Below are positions 9,126 to 17,755 of a stretch of DNA of 64,000 bases, piece by piece. The stretch lies in NCBI GenBank assembly GCA_947447665.1, contig CANFJX010000002.1:1-64000 (forward strand), in the 5' to 3' direction. Source of the DNA: Bacteriovoracaceae bacterium. Lineage in GTDB: Bacteria > Bdellovibrionota > UBA1018. Numbering within the stretch: position 1 is the first letter of the stretch; every line of letters starts with the position of its first letter. A program made the position numbers and the translations under genes. Under the pieces are notes generated by a model. It was given only the letters and a program-made list of their open reading frames with translations. It was not told the origin of the DNA and did not search any database.

Positions 9126-10031
9126 CTAAAGTCTTTTTAGAATTTCTAGTTTGGCCTCGTTCAAAATAAACACGCACCCTGGGCGAGCCTGGTTCAAGCC
9201 GTAAAGAGTTCCGCCTTGCTTCTTGAGTACGAGTTGGAGCGGGTGTTTAAGGCGCCCACTGAGAGTGATCGAGTAGTCGGGTTTTTCTTTGAGAATTTTT
9301 TGTAGGGCAGAGGCTTCTGGAGTGGATTCAATAATTTTTTTCCAAGAATGATGAATTAACGAGTCTAAAATGAGATCGACATCCTTTTTGACGGCGCGAT
9401 GGGAGACGTCACCCCAGTGGTCACCGTCACGTTGGGCGTAGAGTAGGGTTTTCTTTCCTGCTTGAATGGTGAGCTCTTCAATATCGTCCGGAGATTCGGT
9501 GATCCAGGTCGGGGCACGTAGGTCTTGCCAGGATTGAATTTGGCGGAGCAGTGAGAAGAACGTGCCCGATGCAAGCCAGGTCGATTGGTCATCTCGAGAA
9601 ATCGTCACTTGCGACCGATCCTGCGAGGGGTTTCCGATCTTCATTTCCTGTGAGCCAGTGGGGGTGCGCCATCGGAGTGCAAATTGAGGCGGAGCAAGTC
9701 CAAGTGATCCCAGCGGAGCGGATGGGCCTGGTTGGTGGATTTGAACCGAGCCTAGGCTGTCCAAGAGATGCAGAATGAGAGTCTCATTGGCCCGGTGATC
9801 CGAAAGAGTGGTTGAGGTTGAAATAGAGTCTAGCTCCCAGGTCCCCTGTTTCTTGTTGAGCCTGGCTAGCCAAGGAGAATTCGAACCCGAGTCATGACCT
9901 AGAATCGTGAACTCTTCGACTTGCTCGGGATTGAGCGAAAAAGGATGATCGTCGACGGGCGTACGACTCAAAAAACAGCCGAAAAACTGCAATGAAACAA
10001 GCACGCAACCGACCAGTCTAGATTTCGCCAT
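9126..10031 (-). CDS. DUF4340-like lipoprotein
   Basis: A predicted envelope lipoprotein of about 301 residues. The N-terminus MAKSRLVGCVLVSLQFFGC ends in a lipobox-like FFGC. The body contains an imperfect repeat of small beta-rich modules, each with a stretch such as LTIQAGKKTLLYAQRDG then W and VKKDVDLILDSL. This resembles the DUF4340 family that often accompanies gliding or ABC-export loci. The ATG at 10031 is preferred over one eight codons upstream because GGAGG at 10039-10043 is seven bases away. It is divergent from the ExbB/ExbD pair. Function is unknown; the DUF4340 assignment is tentative. Confidence 0.6.
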   Translation of the reverse strand: MAKSRLVGCVLVSLQFFGCFLSRTPVDDHPFSLNPEQVEEFTILGHDSGSNSPWLARLNKKQGTWELDSISTSTTLSDHRANETLILHLLDSLGSVQIHQPGPSAPLGSLGLAPPQFALRWRTPTGSQEMKIGNPSQDRSQVTISRDDQSTWLASGTFFSLLRQIQSWQDLRAPTWITESPDDIEELTIQAGKKTLLYAQRDGDHWGDVSHRAVKKDVDLILDSLIHHSWKKIIESTPEASALQKILKEKPDYSITLSGRLKHPLQLVLKKQGGTLYGLNQARPGCVFILNEAKLEILKRL

Positions 10032-10056
10032 TCCCAATCCTCCAAAATCTTCCAAA

Positions 10057-10085
10057 TTGACATCCTAGAAACGGCTCGCTACGCT
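10057..10085 (+). promoter_or_regulatory. Candidate promoter of the exbB-like gene
   Basis: TTGACA at 10057-10062 and TACGCT at 10080-10085 are separated by 17 bp. The ATG at 10096 is only 10 bases beyond the -10 box, which would leave a leader of about four bases. Confidence 0.5.
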
Positions 10086-10095
10086 GGCAAGAGCT

Positions 10096-10767
10096 ATGTT
10101 GAATCTAACCAATAATAGTCTGTGGGGTCTCGTTGTTGCGGGTGGGTTTGCGATGTACCCTCTAGTGATCTGCTCTCTCTTGGTTTGGGGTGTGATTTTT
10201 GAGCGCCTCTGGAGTTTTCACAGGCTGAGTCGCGGATTGAAATCCTTTCATCTCGAAGCCATGAACATCCTTCTGAGAAGTGATCTCGACGCCCTGAAGG
10301 GGATCTGTCACCAAAACTCTCAGTTGCCTACGGCAATCCTCCTTTTGACGGCTTTAGAGCGCCTCGGTGCCAAGGATCATCGCCTGCGTGCTTCTTGGAG
10401 AGATGCTCTCGAGCGACGCAGGCAAGTGCTGAATCAGGATCTGCGCCAAAATCTTTGGCTCTTGGGAACGATTGGGAGTGCTGCGCCATTTATTGGTCTC
10501 TTCGGTACCGTGATCGGGATTTTGCGTTCTTTTCAAGAAATGGCGCGCACGGGATCAGGTGGTTTTACCGTGGTAGCTGCTGGAATTTCGGAGTCTTTGG
10601 TTGCGACCGCTGCAGGTATTGTCGTCGCTGTCATCGCCGTAATGTCTTTTAACGCGTTTCAGACGCGTTGGAGTCGCTTGGTTTTAACCGTGCGTCTGCA
10701 AACGGAGGAGTTGGCAGAGCTTTTGGACTTGCTCACTCACCAGCACGGATCGGGCGATGGCGTTTAA
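10096..10767 (+). CDS. MotA/TolQ/ExbB-type proton channel protein
   Basis: This is the inner-membrane stator component of a proton-motive-force motor of the ExbB/TolQ family, which energises TonB- or TolA-like proteins. The 223-aa product has three membrane helices: GFAMYPLVICSLLVWGVIF near residues 16-34, a second near 115-140 within the conserved GTIGSAAPFIGLFGTVIGIL, and a third in ISESLVATAAGIVVAVIAV. The motif order and length are typical. The ExbD/TolR-like partner starts inside its 3' end. No tonB or tolA gene lies in the window, so whether it drives TonB import, Tol division or motility cannot be decided. Confidence 0.9.
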   Translation: MLNLTNNSLWGLVVAGGFAMYPLVICSLLVWGVIFERLWSFHRLSRGLKSFHLEAMNILLRSDLDALKGICHQNSQLPTAILLLTALERLGAKDHRLRASWRDALERRRQVLNQDLRQNLWLLGTIGSAAPFIGLFGTVIGILRSFQEMARTGSGGFTVVAAGISESLVATAAGIVVAVIAVMSFNAFQTRWSRLVLTVRLQTEELAELLDLLTHQHGSGDGV

Positions 10768-11206
10768 ATCCCATGGGACGCAGGACGATAGTGACTCTGA
10801 GGGGTCCATTGTTGCTGAAATTAATATTACGCCTCTGACCGACATCTTCCTGGTGCTCCTGATTGTTTTCATGGTCACGAGCTCTGTCATGTCTCAATCC
10901 GGCGTGGGAGTTGACTTGCCTCAGGCGAGTCGGGAGACCTCGCAATCTCAACCGGATGGAGTCGTAGTGACGTTAATGCCGGGTTCTAAAATTTTGGTGA
11001 ATCAAAAAGAAATAGCCGCTGGAAATTGGGATCTCCTGGAAAAAATGATCCGAGATGCCTTCGCTCAATCCAAGTCCAAGCTGGTCATCTTGGAAGGCGA
11101 TCGTCAGGCCTTTCTGGGGTCGGCCATTGAGGTTATGGATCATGCTCGAAAAGCGGGAGCCGAGAGATTTGCGATTGCTACTTCTCCAGAGAAAAAAGGC
11201 ACTTAA
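10757..11206 (+). CDS. ExbD/TolR biopolymer transport protein
   Basis: The 149-aa partner of the ExbB-like protein has a short cytoplasmic N-terminus and one membrane helix with the essential Asp in INITPLTDIFLVLLIVFMVT. A periplasmic domain ends in a helix-strand segment (IEVMDHARKAGAERFAIAT) typical of ExbD/TolR. The start overlaps the ExbB-like gene by 11 bp, which fits a coupled operon. Together they form an ion-driven motor. Confidence 0.92.
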   Translation: MAFKSHGTQDDSDSEGSIVAEINITPLTDIFLVLLIVFMVTSSVMSQSGVGVDLPQASRETSQSQPDGVVVTLMPGSKILVNQKEIAAGNWDLLEKMIRDAFAQSKSKLVILEGDRQAFLGSAIEVMDHARKAGAERFAIATSPEKKGT

Positions 11207-11257
11207 ACGGGTTTTTACTGAGTAGACACCTTAGGCCTTCCATGAGAGAAATAGAGC

Positions 11258-11875
11258 ATGATGAATGCCACTACAAATCAAAATCACCTCAGCTGGTACC
11301 GTGGCTGGGTTCAGGGAAAAACACGGATCGTTCTGGCTTGGGTATTTGCCTTGCTCCTTGGCTTCTCAGCGCGAGAGTATCCGACATGGCCAGGAATTGC
11401 TCTCTGCTTTGTGGGGGCTGCAGTCCGTTTCTGGGCGAGCGGATACTTGAGAAAGGATTCGAGACCTGCCGTGGGTGGACCTTATGCATGGGTGAGAAAC
11501 CCGCTTTATTTAGGTACCTACCTCATGGCTCTGGGTGTGGCTTGGGCGATTCAAAACTGGGTCCTGTTGGCCGTGATTAGTTTGATCTTTGCGGGGATTT
11601 ACCATTTTATTATCCTCGATGAAGAGGCTAAGCTCAGAAAAATTTTCGGAGAGCCCTATGCTCTTTATTGCAAACAAGTTGCTAGATTTTTCCCTAAGGT
11701 CTGGCCTCCTTTTGTGCCGAGTCAGGCGGTCCTCCAGCAAATTAATCCTGAACTCGAACACCATCGATTTTCGTACGAGTTAGCCATGAAAAACAAAGCT
11801 CAAGAGGCTTTTCTTTCTTTTTTTGGTCTCATTGCTTTCGTGGTTGCCATTGCTTATTTTTGGAAACAGTTTTGA
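11258..11875 (+). CDS. Isoprenylcysteine/phospholipid methyltransferase-like membrane protein
   Basis: The 205-aa integral membrane protein belongs to the ICMT/PEMT superfamily of SAM-dependent membrane methyltransferases. The diagnostic stretch GGPYAWVRNPLYLGTYLMA (residues about 72-90) is followed by a helix and then LDEEAKLRKIFGEPYALYC with VARFFPKVWP. These are the conserved SAM-binding and catalytic parts of the family. Four or five membrane helices are visible. The bacterial substrate is unknown, since isoprenylcysteine proteins are not expected. It follows the ExbD gene by 51 bp on the same strand. Confidence 0.82.
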   Translation: MMNATTNQNHLSWYRGWVQGKTRIVLAWVFALLLGFSAREYPTWPGIALCFVGAAVRFWASGYLRKDSRPAVGGPYAWVRNPLYLGTYLMALGVAWAIQNWVLLAVISLIFAGIYHFIILDEEAKLRKIFGEPYALYCKQVARFFPKVWPPFVPSQAVLQQINPELEHHRFSYELAMKNKAQEAFLSFFGLIAFVVAIAYFWKQF

Positions 11876-11989
11876 GCTGAAGATAGTTTTTACTGATTTT
11901 TTTATCCCTCAGTGCAGGGTCTTGCTGCTTAAGCTTGAGCATCGTGAACCTTTGGGCTATGGTTCGGAAAAGTAAATGGAGGAATCACC

Positions 11990-13027
11990 TTGAAAGAAAT
12001 CGTAAATGAGGGGCTTCGTCTGCGCCCTAAATCCGCGGGAGCCAAGTTACGGCTCGAACCAGAACTACTCATCAAAATCCATAATAACATGGTCAAAGCC
12101 CGGGTCCTCGAAGAGAGATTGATTCGGATGTACAAGCAATCCGACGGTTACTTTTGGATTGGCGGGCCCGGCGAAGAGGCGTTTAATATCCCTCTCGGTC
12201 TTTTGGTGAAAAAGGGACAGGGTCTAGATTACGACTTTCTTCATCTTCATTATCGCTCTGCTGGCATTATGAGCACCTTGGGTATGGAGCCGATCGACGC
12301 CTTGAGGCAAATGAAGAACACAGCGACCGATCCTTTCTCGGGCGGACGAAATTTCTCTAACCATTTTTCGAAAAGGGCTTGGAATGTCGCTCCGGTCGCA
12401 TCGACCATTGAGACCCAGTACCTCATCGCAATTGGTTCGGGCATTGCTCACAAGCGCCACGGTGGTAGCGGAATTACTATCGTGAATGGCGGTGACGCAG
12501 GCACGGCTGAAGGGGATTTTGCTTCTTGTTTAATTTGGTCATCCCGACCTGGAAATGAACTCCCGATGCTGATTATTGTTACTAATAATCAGTGGGGAAT
12601 TTCAACTGCTGCGTCTACGCAGCATGGCGAGAAATCGATTACGGATCGCGCCAAAGCTTTTGGAATTAAAAACGCAATTGTGAACGGAAACGACGTTGAG
12701 GAGTCTTACTTGGCTCTTCAAGAGGCGATGAATTACATCCGAAAAGAGCGGAAGCCGTTTTTTATCGAGTCTCGCGTTTCCCGACTTTATGGCCACAGTT
12801 CGGCGACGGGCTGCAATCTCATCACCGAGGAAGAAGATAGCTTAGTCACTTTTGAGGCTAAGTTAGAGGCAGCTCAGATCCTGACTCGAAAAGAAATGGA
12901 TCAGATTCGAGAAAACTATAACGCGGAGATGCTCGAGGTTTCACAAAAAGTCAAACAAGAGCCGCTTCCAGATGGCTCCACGATTTACGATCATGTCTAT
13001 ACGGGACAGAAGGGAAAGTACTGGTAA
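11990..13027 (+). CDS. 2-oxoacid dehydrogenase E1 component, alpha subunit
   Basis: This is the thiamin-diphosphate-binding alpha chain of a pyruvate or branched-chain 2-oxoacid dehydrogenase E1 heterotetramer. The 345-aa sequence has the entry motif YKQSDGYFWIGGPGEEA, a ThDP motif GDAGTAEGDF ending about 30 residues later in VTNNQWGIST, and the phosphorylation-loop-like FIESRVSRLYGHSSATG. The start is TTG at 11990: GGAGG (11978-11982) lies seven bases upstream. The stop overlaps the beta-subunit ATG (TAATG). It resembles the branched-chain type more than the pyruvate type. E2 and E3 genes are not nearby. Confidence 0.9.
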   Translation: MKEIVNEGLRLRPKSAGAKLRLEPELLIKIHNNMVKARVLEERLIRMYKQSDGYFWIGGPGEEAFNIPLGLLVKKGQGLDYDFLHLHYRSAGIMSTLGMEPIDALRQMKNTATDPFSGGRNFSNHFSKRAWNVAPVASTIETQYLIAIGSGIAHKRHGGSGITIVNGGDAGTAEGDFASCLIWSSRPGNELPMLIIVTNNQWGISTAASTQHGEKSITDRAKAFGIKNAIVNGNDVEESYLALQEAMNYIRKERKPFFIESRVSRLYGHSSATGCNLITEEEDSLVTFEAKLEAAQILTRKEMDQIRENYNAEMLEVSQKVKQEPLPDGSTIYDHVYTGQKGKYW

Positions 13028-14097
13028 TGGCCACTCTCGTTCAAGCCATTCGAATGGCTCTTCACTACGGTGAAACACATTTAGGCGTTAAGGATATTTT
13101 TGGTGAAGACGTGGGCCCACCGTTAGGTGGTGTTTTCACCGCGACCCAAGGATTAAAAACCAGCTGGAACTCGCCCTTGGATGAGCGGGGAATTATCGGT
13201 GCTGCAATCGGACTTGGACTGTCGGGAAGTCGATGCGTCGCTGAAATTCAGTTCTGCGATTATATCTATAATACAATCGACATGCTCAAGTTGGGCGGGA
13301 TGCAGTGCTGGTCTTCGAACGGAGACTGGTCTTTGCCGATGACTGTAATGACTCCGGTTGGAAGTGGAATTCGAGGCTCGATTTATCACTCCCATTCGTT
13401 TGATGCCACGATGACTCATATCCCTGGTTGGAAAATTGTGATGCCGTCCAATCCATTGGATGCTTACGGGCTGATGATCGCGTGTCTAAAAGATCCGAAT
13501 CCGACGATGTATCTTAAGCCTAAGGCTTTGATGCGCGTCCGAGGCCAAGAGCAAATCCCTGGAGAGCCTCCGTTGACTCCTGAGGGAGAGAAACAGCTTA
13601 AGGAAATGATCGACGCTCCGCTCGGGGACCGCTCTCAATGGAAGCCGAAATGGCCAGAAGGTCTCGTAGATTACACCGTAGAGCTCGGAGTCGGTAAGAC
13701 CGTTCGTGAAGGAGATCAAATTACGGTCGTGAGCTATGGTAGAACCCTGCCGATCTGCGCTCAGGCTGCTGACCTCCTCCGCGAAGAGGGGATCTCCGCT
13801 GAGGTGATCGATCTCAGGACGCTCTGGCCTTATGATTGGAATTTAATCTCTGAATCTATCCGAAAGACCGGCCGAGTCCTCTTCGTGAACGAAGATACCG
13901 AAGTCACCAACTTCGGGGAGCACTTGATCCGCCGGACCGTTGAGGAGCTCTTCTATCATCTGGAGGCTCGACCTAGACTTCTTGCTGGTGCTTTTGTGCC
14001 TGGCGTTGGGTTGGCTGATCCGCTCGAGATGGCCAGCACCCCCCAACTCGCTTCAATTACTGAAGCCATCCGTGAAGTCTCTGCAGAGCGAGCATAA
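13027..14097 (+). CDS. 2-oxoacid dehydrogenase E1 component, beta subunit
   Basis: This beta chain of 356 residues pairs with the alpha chain just upstream. It contains the conserved FGEDVGPPLGGVF, the FCDYIYNTIDML interface segment, GSGIRGSIYHSHSFDA, and the transketolase C-terminal domain with VVSYGRTLPIC, VIDLRTLWPYDW and FVNEDTEVTNFGEH. Start and alpha stop overlap in TAATG. The pair would decarboxylate a 2-oxoacid and transfer the acyl group to a lipoyl E2 encoded elsewhere. Exact substrate preference (pyruvate or branched-chain) cannot be read reliably. Confidence 0.9.
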   Translation: MATLVQAIRMALHYGETHLGVKDIFGEDVGPPLGGVFTATQGLKTSWNSPLDERGIIGAAIGLGLSGSRCVAEIQFCDYIYNTIDMLKLGGMQCWSSNGDWSLPMTVMTPVGSGIRGSIYHSHSFDATMTHIPGWKIVMPSNPLDAYGLMIACLKDPNPTMYLKPKALMRVRGQEQIPGEPPLTPEGEKQLKEMIDAPLGDRSQWKPKWPEGLVDYTVELGVGKTVREGDQITVVSYGRTLPICAQAADLLREEGISAEVIDLRTLWPYDWNLISESIRKTGRVLFVNEDTEVTNFGEHLIRRTVEELFYHLEARPRLLAGAFVPGVGLADPLEMASTPQLASITEAIREVSAERA

Positions 14098-14111
14098 CGC
14101 GTCTTGTCAAT

Positions 14112-14137
14112 GGCAGTAGTCAAGGATGACTGTTGCC
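14112..14137. terminator. 11-bp hairpin between E1 beta and the next gene
   Basis: GGCAGTAGTCA (14112-14122) and TGACTGTTGCC (14127-14137) form an 11-bp stem with two G-U wobbles and an AGGA tetraloop. It begins 14 bases after the E1 beta stop. There is no T-run after it, so it is not a classical intrinsic terminator. Its right arm overlaps the -35 box of the following gene. Confidence 0.45.
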
Positions 14138-14162
14138 AAAATTGCCTGTGGCTCGTTACAAT
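14133..14162 (+). promoter_or_regulatory. Candidate leaderless promoter of the large secreted protein gene
   Basis: TTGCCA (14133-14138), an 18-bp spacer and TACAAT (14157-14162) end six bases before the ATG at 14169. No Shine-Dalgarno is present. This decides the start codon in favour of 14169 over the in-frame TTG at 14133. Confidence 0.5.
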
Positions 14163-14168
14163 GAGTGC

Positions 14169-16565
14169 ATGAGCAATGTGAGTCAGCGGTGGGGTTTGTG
14201 CGTTTGGGTGATTCTGATTGGGGTGGAGCCCACGTTTCTTTTTAATCAGATTGCGATCGCTGATACGACTCCTCCTGCAGTCCCTCAAGTCACCTCAGTT
14301 CTGACAAGCGGTGCAGGTACGAGTGCCGGGTCGGCCTTTGCAAATATAATCGGAAGTTGCTTTAATATTCCCATTCCGGCCCAGATGGCGAATGGCATGA
14401 ATAGCGGAATGGGCATGGGCATGGGCATGGGAGGCTCTCCAGCTGCGGCCATGGGGCTCTCTTGTCCTACTGCTGCTCAATTTAGTATTAATAGCATCTG
14501 TCCTGGCTCTGACCAGGTTCCTCGTATCACTATGGACTGTTCCAGTATGTCTCCCATGGCTACGCAGCAGGCCACGGCGATGCTGAAAAACGCTTACTGC
14601 ACGATTCAATGCGAGGAGAACAAAGCTCAGGCTATTCAACAAGAGCTCAAGTGTATCCAATCCATGGGGCAGTCGCTTACCGCCCAGGCTTCCTCGCTCA
14701 CGGGCCTTTATCAAAGTGCTATCCAGTTAGCTCAAAAGCAGGTCATGGCCTATACTCAGGCCTTTCAAGACGATGCGACTAAGGCGACGCAAATCGGTCA
14801 AATTCTGAGCGGTGGGGACCAGGGAGGATCTCCGGGAGGCACTGGGGGCTTACTGGCTATGAAGGCCCAAACTCAACAAGCTCTGGCCGCAATGCCTCAG
14901 GAGATTCAGCAGATCCAAAACGATCAAAAAAATTATATCCAGAATCAAAACACGCTCAATAGTTTTATTCAGACTCGAACTGCAGGGTTGATGTCGAATT
15001 GTTTTAACAATCAGCCTATCGCCTCTTACCAGTGCGTGCCCAACGGCCCTCCGGTGACGGCAGCCGCTTACTTACAGTGTCGGTACGAGCAGTCTAAAGT
15101 CATCGGTAGTAATGGAATGGTGCAGGTGAATAATATTGTCCAAGGCCAGGCTCAGGCCGGCTCCCAGGCTCTGGCTGCGCTGATCGGTCAAATTCAGGCG
15201 AATATGCCGACGAGTAGCACCGCAGCAATTCCTACGGGTGCTAATGATCTTGCTAGCGGGAATACGAATAACTCGTTTTTGATTTCTACTCCAACCGATG
15301 TGACCACTTATTACGGGGCTCAACTTTCTAATTATTCGATCGGCAGTGTGAACGCCAGCACCTTTGTTTCAGGAGTGATGAACTATTGCTATAATATGGC
15401 AGTCAATACGGTGTCGTCTGAAAAAAGTAATGCAGGCTCTGCCATCGGGGTCCAGCTCAATAATCTTCAAACCTTACAAAATAACGTCAATGCCGAAATC
15501 ACCCAGGAATATCAAAAGTTCAGTCAACTTTATTCGGATAACATGGGAGCTCTGTCGGGGCAAAGTCTACCCATGAACGCTGCCGCTTGTGTGTCGGGCC
15601 CTACTCAAAATCGCATTAATTGCCTACAAAATGTTCAAACCGAAATGCAGGGTCTTTTAGTTGGGACAGCGCCCGATTCGGCAATGACGCTTCAGATTCG
15701 CGGTAATAATCCTGCAACCTATAATACGATTCGCTGTAACGGGATCAATGGCTGCATCACGGCACTTCAAAATGGGCAGAGAAATATTAAGGCTGATCAG
15801 GCAACCCTGACCTCCACTAGCCAGAAATACGTATTACAGCAAAATCAGCAGATCGAGAACTTCACTAAGACGATGGCCTCGCAGATGAGTATTCAGAGCT
15901 CGATGATCAATCAACAAATCAACAGTTTGAACCAAGCTCTGACCTCTCTCGGTGGGCAGCCTTTGCAGGTCCGTCCGATTCAGGGCGAGCAGCTACAAAA
16001 GGATTCTACAGGACTGTACGTTGCTCCTCGGAATTCGCTGAATGCGATCGCTAGCTTCGTTCAGCCGCCGCTCCCAGATCTCAATAACTCCATGTTTTTA
16101 GCAGGCGCCGGCAGCGCAACCGCAAACGTCAATGCTAAGTATGCACAGGTCACGCAAGAGCTTATTCAGATTCAAACTCAGCTGCCTGCTTGTAATGCCC
16201 AGCGACAGCAGGCGATCCTGCAGGACATGATTGGAATCAGCCCGTCTGGGTGCTACCAGGATCAAATGATTTGCCAAAACGGCGGGCCCTCTGCTCGACT
16301 CCAGCAGGCGCTGAGTGAAGTTAAGCAAGCGGTGGGTCAAAATAGCTTTAACCTGCAGGGATCGATGGCATCGTTGAGCTCGGTAGCTCAGTCGGCTTGC
16401 GAAGATCCATTTCATGGAGCTGCTGCCGAGGGTGCTCAACGGATGCAGACTGCCGCTCGTGGATGCCGAGCCTTTCTCAGTTCGCTGATGAGTCAAAAAG
16501 GGATTTTACAGTCAGGTCAGAATCAGTCTAGCGGCCCAGGAAGCCAATCGATGGGTGGATGGTAA
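14169..16565 (+). CDS. Large secreted Gln/Ser/Ala-rich protein, function unknown
   Basis: I do not recognise this 798-aa protein. The N-terminus has a signal peptide with a hydrophobic core near residues 10-26 and a probable cleavage after AIA-D. The mature part is very rich in Gln, Ser, Ala and Asn, with long helical stretches such as QKQVMAYTQAFQDDATKA that suggest coiled coils. A Gly-Met run (GMGMGMGMGG) lies near residue 82. Several spaced cysteine pairs (for example CTIQCEENK and CYQDQMIC) could form disulfides, consistent with an extracytoplasmic place. It ends in a Gly/Ser-rich tail. It is monocistronic, with its own promoter and a terminator behind it. An envelope fibre, adhesin or effector would all fit; none is shown. 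Confidence 0.75.
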   Translation: MSNVSQRWGLCVWVILIGVEPTFLFNQIAIADTTPPAVPQVTSVLTSGAGTSAGSAFANIIGSCFNIPIPAQMANGMNSGMGMGMGMGGSPAAAMGLSCPTAAQFSINSICPGSDQVPRITMDCSSMSPMATQQATAMLKNAYCTIQCEENKAQAIQQELKCIQSMGQSLTAQASSLTGLYQSAIQLAQKQVMAYTQAFQDDATKATQIGQILSGGDQGGSPGGTGGLLAMKAQTQQALAAMPQEIQQIQNDQKNYIQNQNTLNSFIQTRTAGLMSNCFNNQPIASYQCVPNGPPVTAAAYLQCRYEQSKVIGSNGMVQVNNIVQGQAQAGSQALAALIGQIQANMPTSSTAAIPTGANDLASGNTNNSFLISTPTDVTTYYGAQLSNYSIGSVNASTFVSGVMNYCYNMAVNTVSSEKSNAGSAIGVQLNNLQTLQNNVNAEITQEYQKFSQLYSDNMGALSGQSLPMNAAACVSGPTQNRINCLQNVQTEMQGLLVGTAPDSAMTLQIRGNNPATYNTIRCNGINGCITALQNGQRNIKADQATLTSTSQKYVLQQNQQIENFTKTMASQMSIQSSMINQQINSLNQALTSLGGQPLQVRPIQGEQLQKDSTGLYVAPRNSLNAIASFVQPPLPDLNNSMFLAGAGSATANVNAKYAQVTQELIQIQTQLPACNAQRQQAILQDMIGISPSGCYQDQMICQNGGPSARLQQALSEVKQAVGQNSFNLQGSMASLSSVAQSACEDPFHGAAAEGAQRMQTAARGCRAFLSSLMSQKGILQSGQNQSSGPGSQSMGGW

Positions 16566-16567
16566 TC

Positions 16568-16595
16568 GGCGCTCCAAAGCTTAGCGCCTTTTCTT
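16568..16595 (+). terminator. Rho-independent terminator
   Basis: GGCGCT (16568-16573) pairs with AGCGCC (16583-16588) across a nine-base loop and is followed by TTTTCTT. It lies three bases after the stop of the large secreted protein gene and before the dapF promoter. Confidence 0.7.
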
Positions 16596-16629
16596 GAGTT
16601 AAGTCTTGAGTTAACTCTTCATCCAGATC

Positions 16630-16658
16630 TTGATCCAGGCCTTGAGTTCGGCTACACC
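16630..16658 (+). promoter_or_regulatory. Candidate leaderless promoter of dapF
   Basis: TTGATC (16630-16635), 17-bp spacer and TACACC (16653-16658) end seven bases before the ATG at 16666. No Shine-Dalgarno is visible. The element follows directly after the terminator at 16568-16595. Confidence 0.45.
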
Positions 16659-16665
16659 TCAATCT

Positions 16666-17499
16666 ATGCGTCATCTAACTTTACCTTTCACAAAAATGCA
16701 TGGGCTCGGCAACGACTTTATCGTGATAGACGACCTTTCGGGTACCCCAAAAATCATCTCGCCTGAGCTCGCTAAAAAGATGTGCGACCGTCGATTTGGC
16801 ATTGGAGCTGATCAAATTCTTTGGCTCAAAAAACCCCTGGATACCCACCTCGATGCACGGATGGAGATCCTGAATGCGGATGGGTCTTCTGCCGAAATGT
16901 GTGGTAACGGGATTCGAGCGGTGGCGATCTATCTGAGGGATCACGTCCAGAATGCCGGCACAAGAAAAACAGACTATGCGATTGAGACGTTAGCTGGGGT
17001 GATTCGAGTTCTTTTTCGTGGAGACGATGTCGAAGTCGATATGGGGAGCCCTCGGTTAGGTAAGGGTTGCGAGCAAGGCGGCGAGCTGATCGAAATCGAA
17101 GGTCAAATGTTTCGGTTCTTCGAAGTGAGTATGGGTAATCCACACGCCGTGATTTTTATAGAGGACTTAGATGCGGTGCCTCTCGAAAAAATTGGACCTC
17201 TCATTGAGTGCCATCCTCGTTTTCCGGGTAAGACTAATGTCGAATTTGTGCAGGTGGTGGATGCTCATACGATTCGAGTTCGAGTCTGGGAGCGAGGTGC
17301 AGGGATTACGCTAGCGTGTGGGACCGGTGCTTGCGCTGCAGCTGTTGCGGCTTTACAAGTGGGACAAGTAAAAAATCCAGTCCTAGTTCAGCTTCCCGGG
17401 GGAACTCTTCGCATATCCTGGAGCGGTGCGACAGTGACTATGACCGGGCCTGCAACAGAAGTGTTCTCCGGAGTTTATCTATCTACGACTCGCTCTTAA
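16666..17499 (+). CDS. dapF: Diaminopimelate epimerase
   Basis: DapF interconverts LL- and meso-diaminopimelate in lysine and peptidoglycan synthesis. The 277-aa protein begins MRHLTLPFTKMHGLGNDF, typical of the family. It carries both catalytic cysteines: one in SSAEMCGNGIRA (residue about 75) and the other in GAGITLACGTGACA (about 221). MGNPHAV and the NVEFVQV segment are also conserved. The frame is open to a TTG at 16630, but the ATG at 16666 gives the standard family N-terminus and stands directly after a promoter-like element. It is transcribed alone. Confidence 0.96.
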   Translation: MRHLTLPFTKMHGLGNDFIVIDDLSGTPKIISPELAKKMCDRRFGIGADQILWLKKPLDTHLDARMEILNADGSSAEMCGNGIRAVAIYLRDHVQNAGTRKTDYAIETLAGVIRVLFRGDDVEVDMGSPRLGKGCEQGGELIEIEGQMFRFFEVSMGNPHAVIFIEDLDAVPLEKIGPLIECHPRFPGKTNVEFVQVVDAHTIRVRVWERGAGITLACGTGACAAAVAALQVGQVKNPVLVQLPGGTLRISWSGATVTMTGPATEVFSGVYLSTTRS

Positions 17500-17510
17500 C
17501 CCTAGTACGG

Positions 17511-17735
17511 CTAATGGTCGATATTCGATAGGGGATTAATATAAAGTCGAAAAGACTTGTCTTTGTGTCTCCGAATGGCAAAAACTCCATTCTCTTTTTC
17601 ATTCGCTAATTTTTCATAAAATACAGGATCAATTTCTGCGACTTCTTGCACGCTTTTACCGACGTATTTTCCAAAATCAATAATTACAAGATCTTCTTCG
17701 ATTACACCCGTTACCGGACTTCCACTAGCACTCAT
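17511..17735 (-). CDS. Small protein with exonuclease-associated 'FGKYxGKS' fold
   Basis: The 74-aa product contains IDFGKYVGKSVQEVAEIDP followed by an aromatic-rich helix (VFYEKLA) and a basic end. This resembles the small DUF3820-like or exonuclease X C-terminal module, usually written FGKYKGKSxxE. Stand-alone copies are common, but their role is unclear. A strong AAGGGG Shine-Dalgarno precedes the ATG, and a good promoter (TTGAAA-17 bp-TACTAT) lies at 17756-17784 on the same strand. That makes the gene convincing despite its size. It converges with dapF and is divergent from purC. Confidence 0.7.
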   Translation of the reverse strand: MSASGSPVTGVIEEDLVIIDFGKYVGKSVQEVAEIDPVFYEKLANEKENGVFAIRRHKDKSFRLYINPLSNIDH

Positions 17736-17755
17736 TCGTTAATCCCCCCTTAGTT

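Noticed and set aside
14400..14435. Gly-Met repeat as a possible tandem-repeat element
   Set aside because: Only a few copies of a hexamer inside a coding region; it is part of the secreted protein.
16590..16660. Repeated TTGAGTT / TTGATCC words before dapF as a possible CRISPR-like or regulatory array
   Set aside because: Copies are short, irregular and overlap the terminator T-run and the promoter; no repeat-spacer structure.
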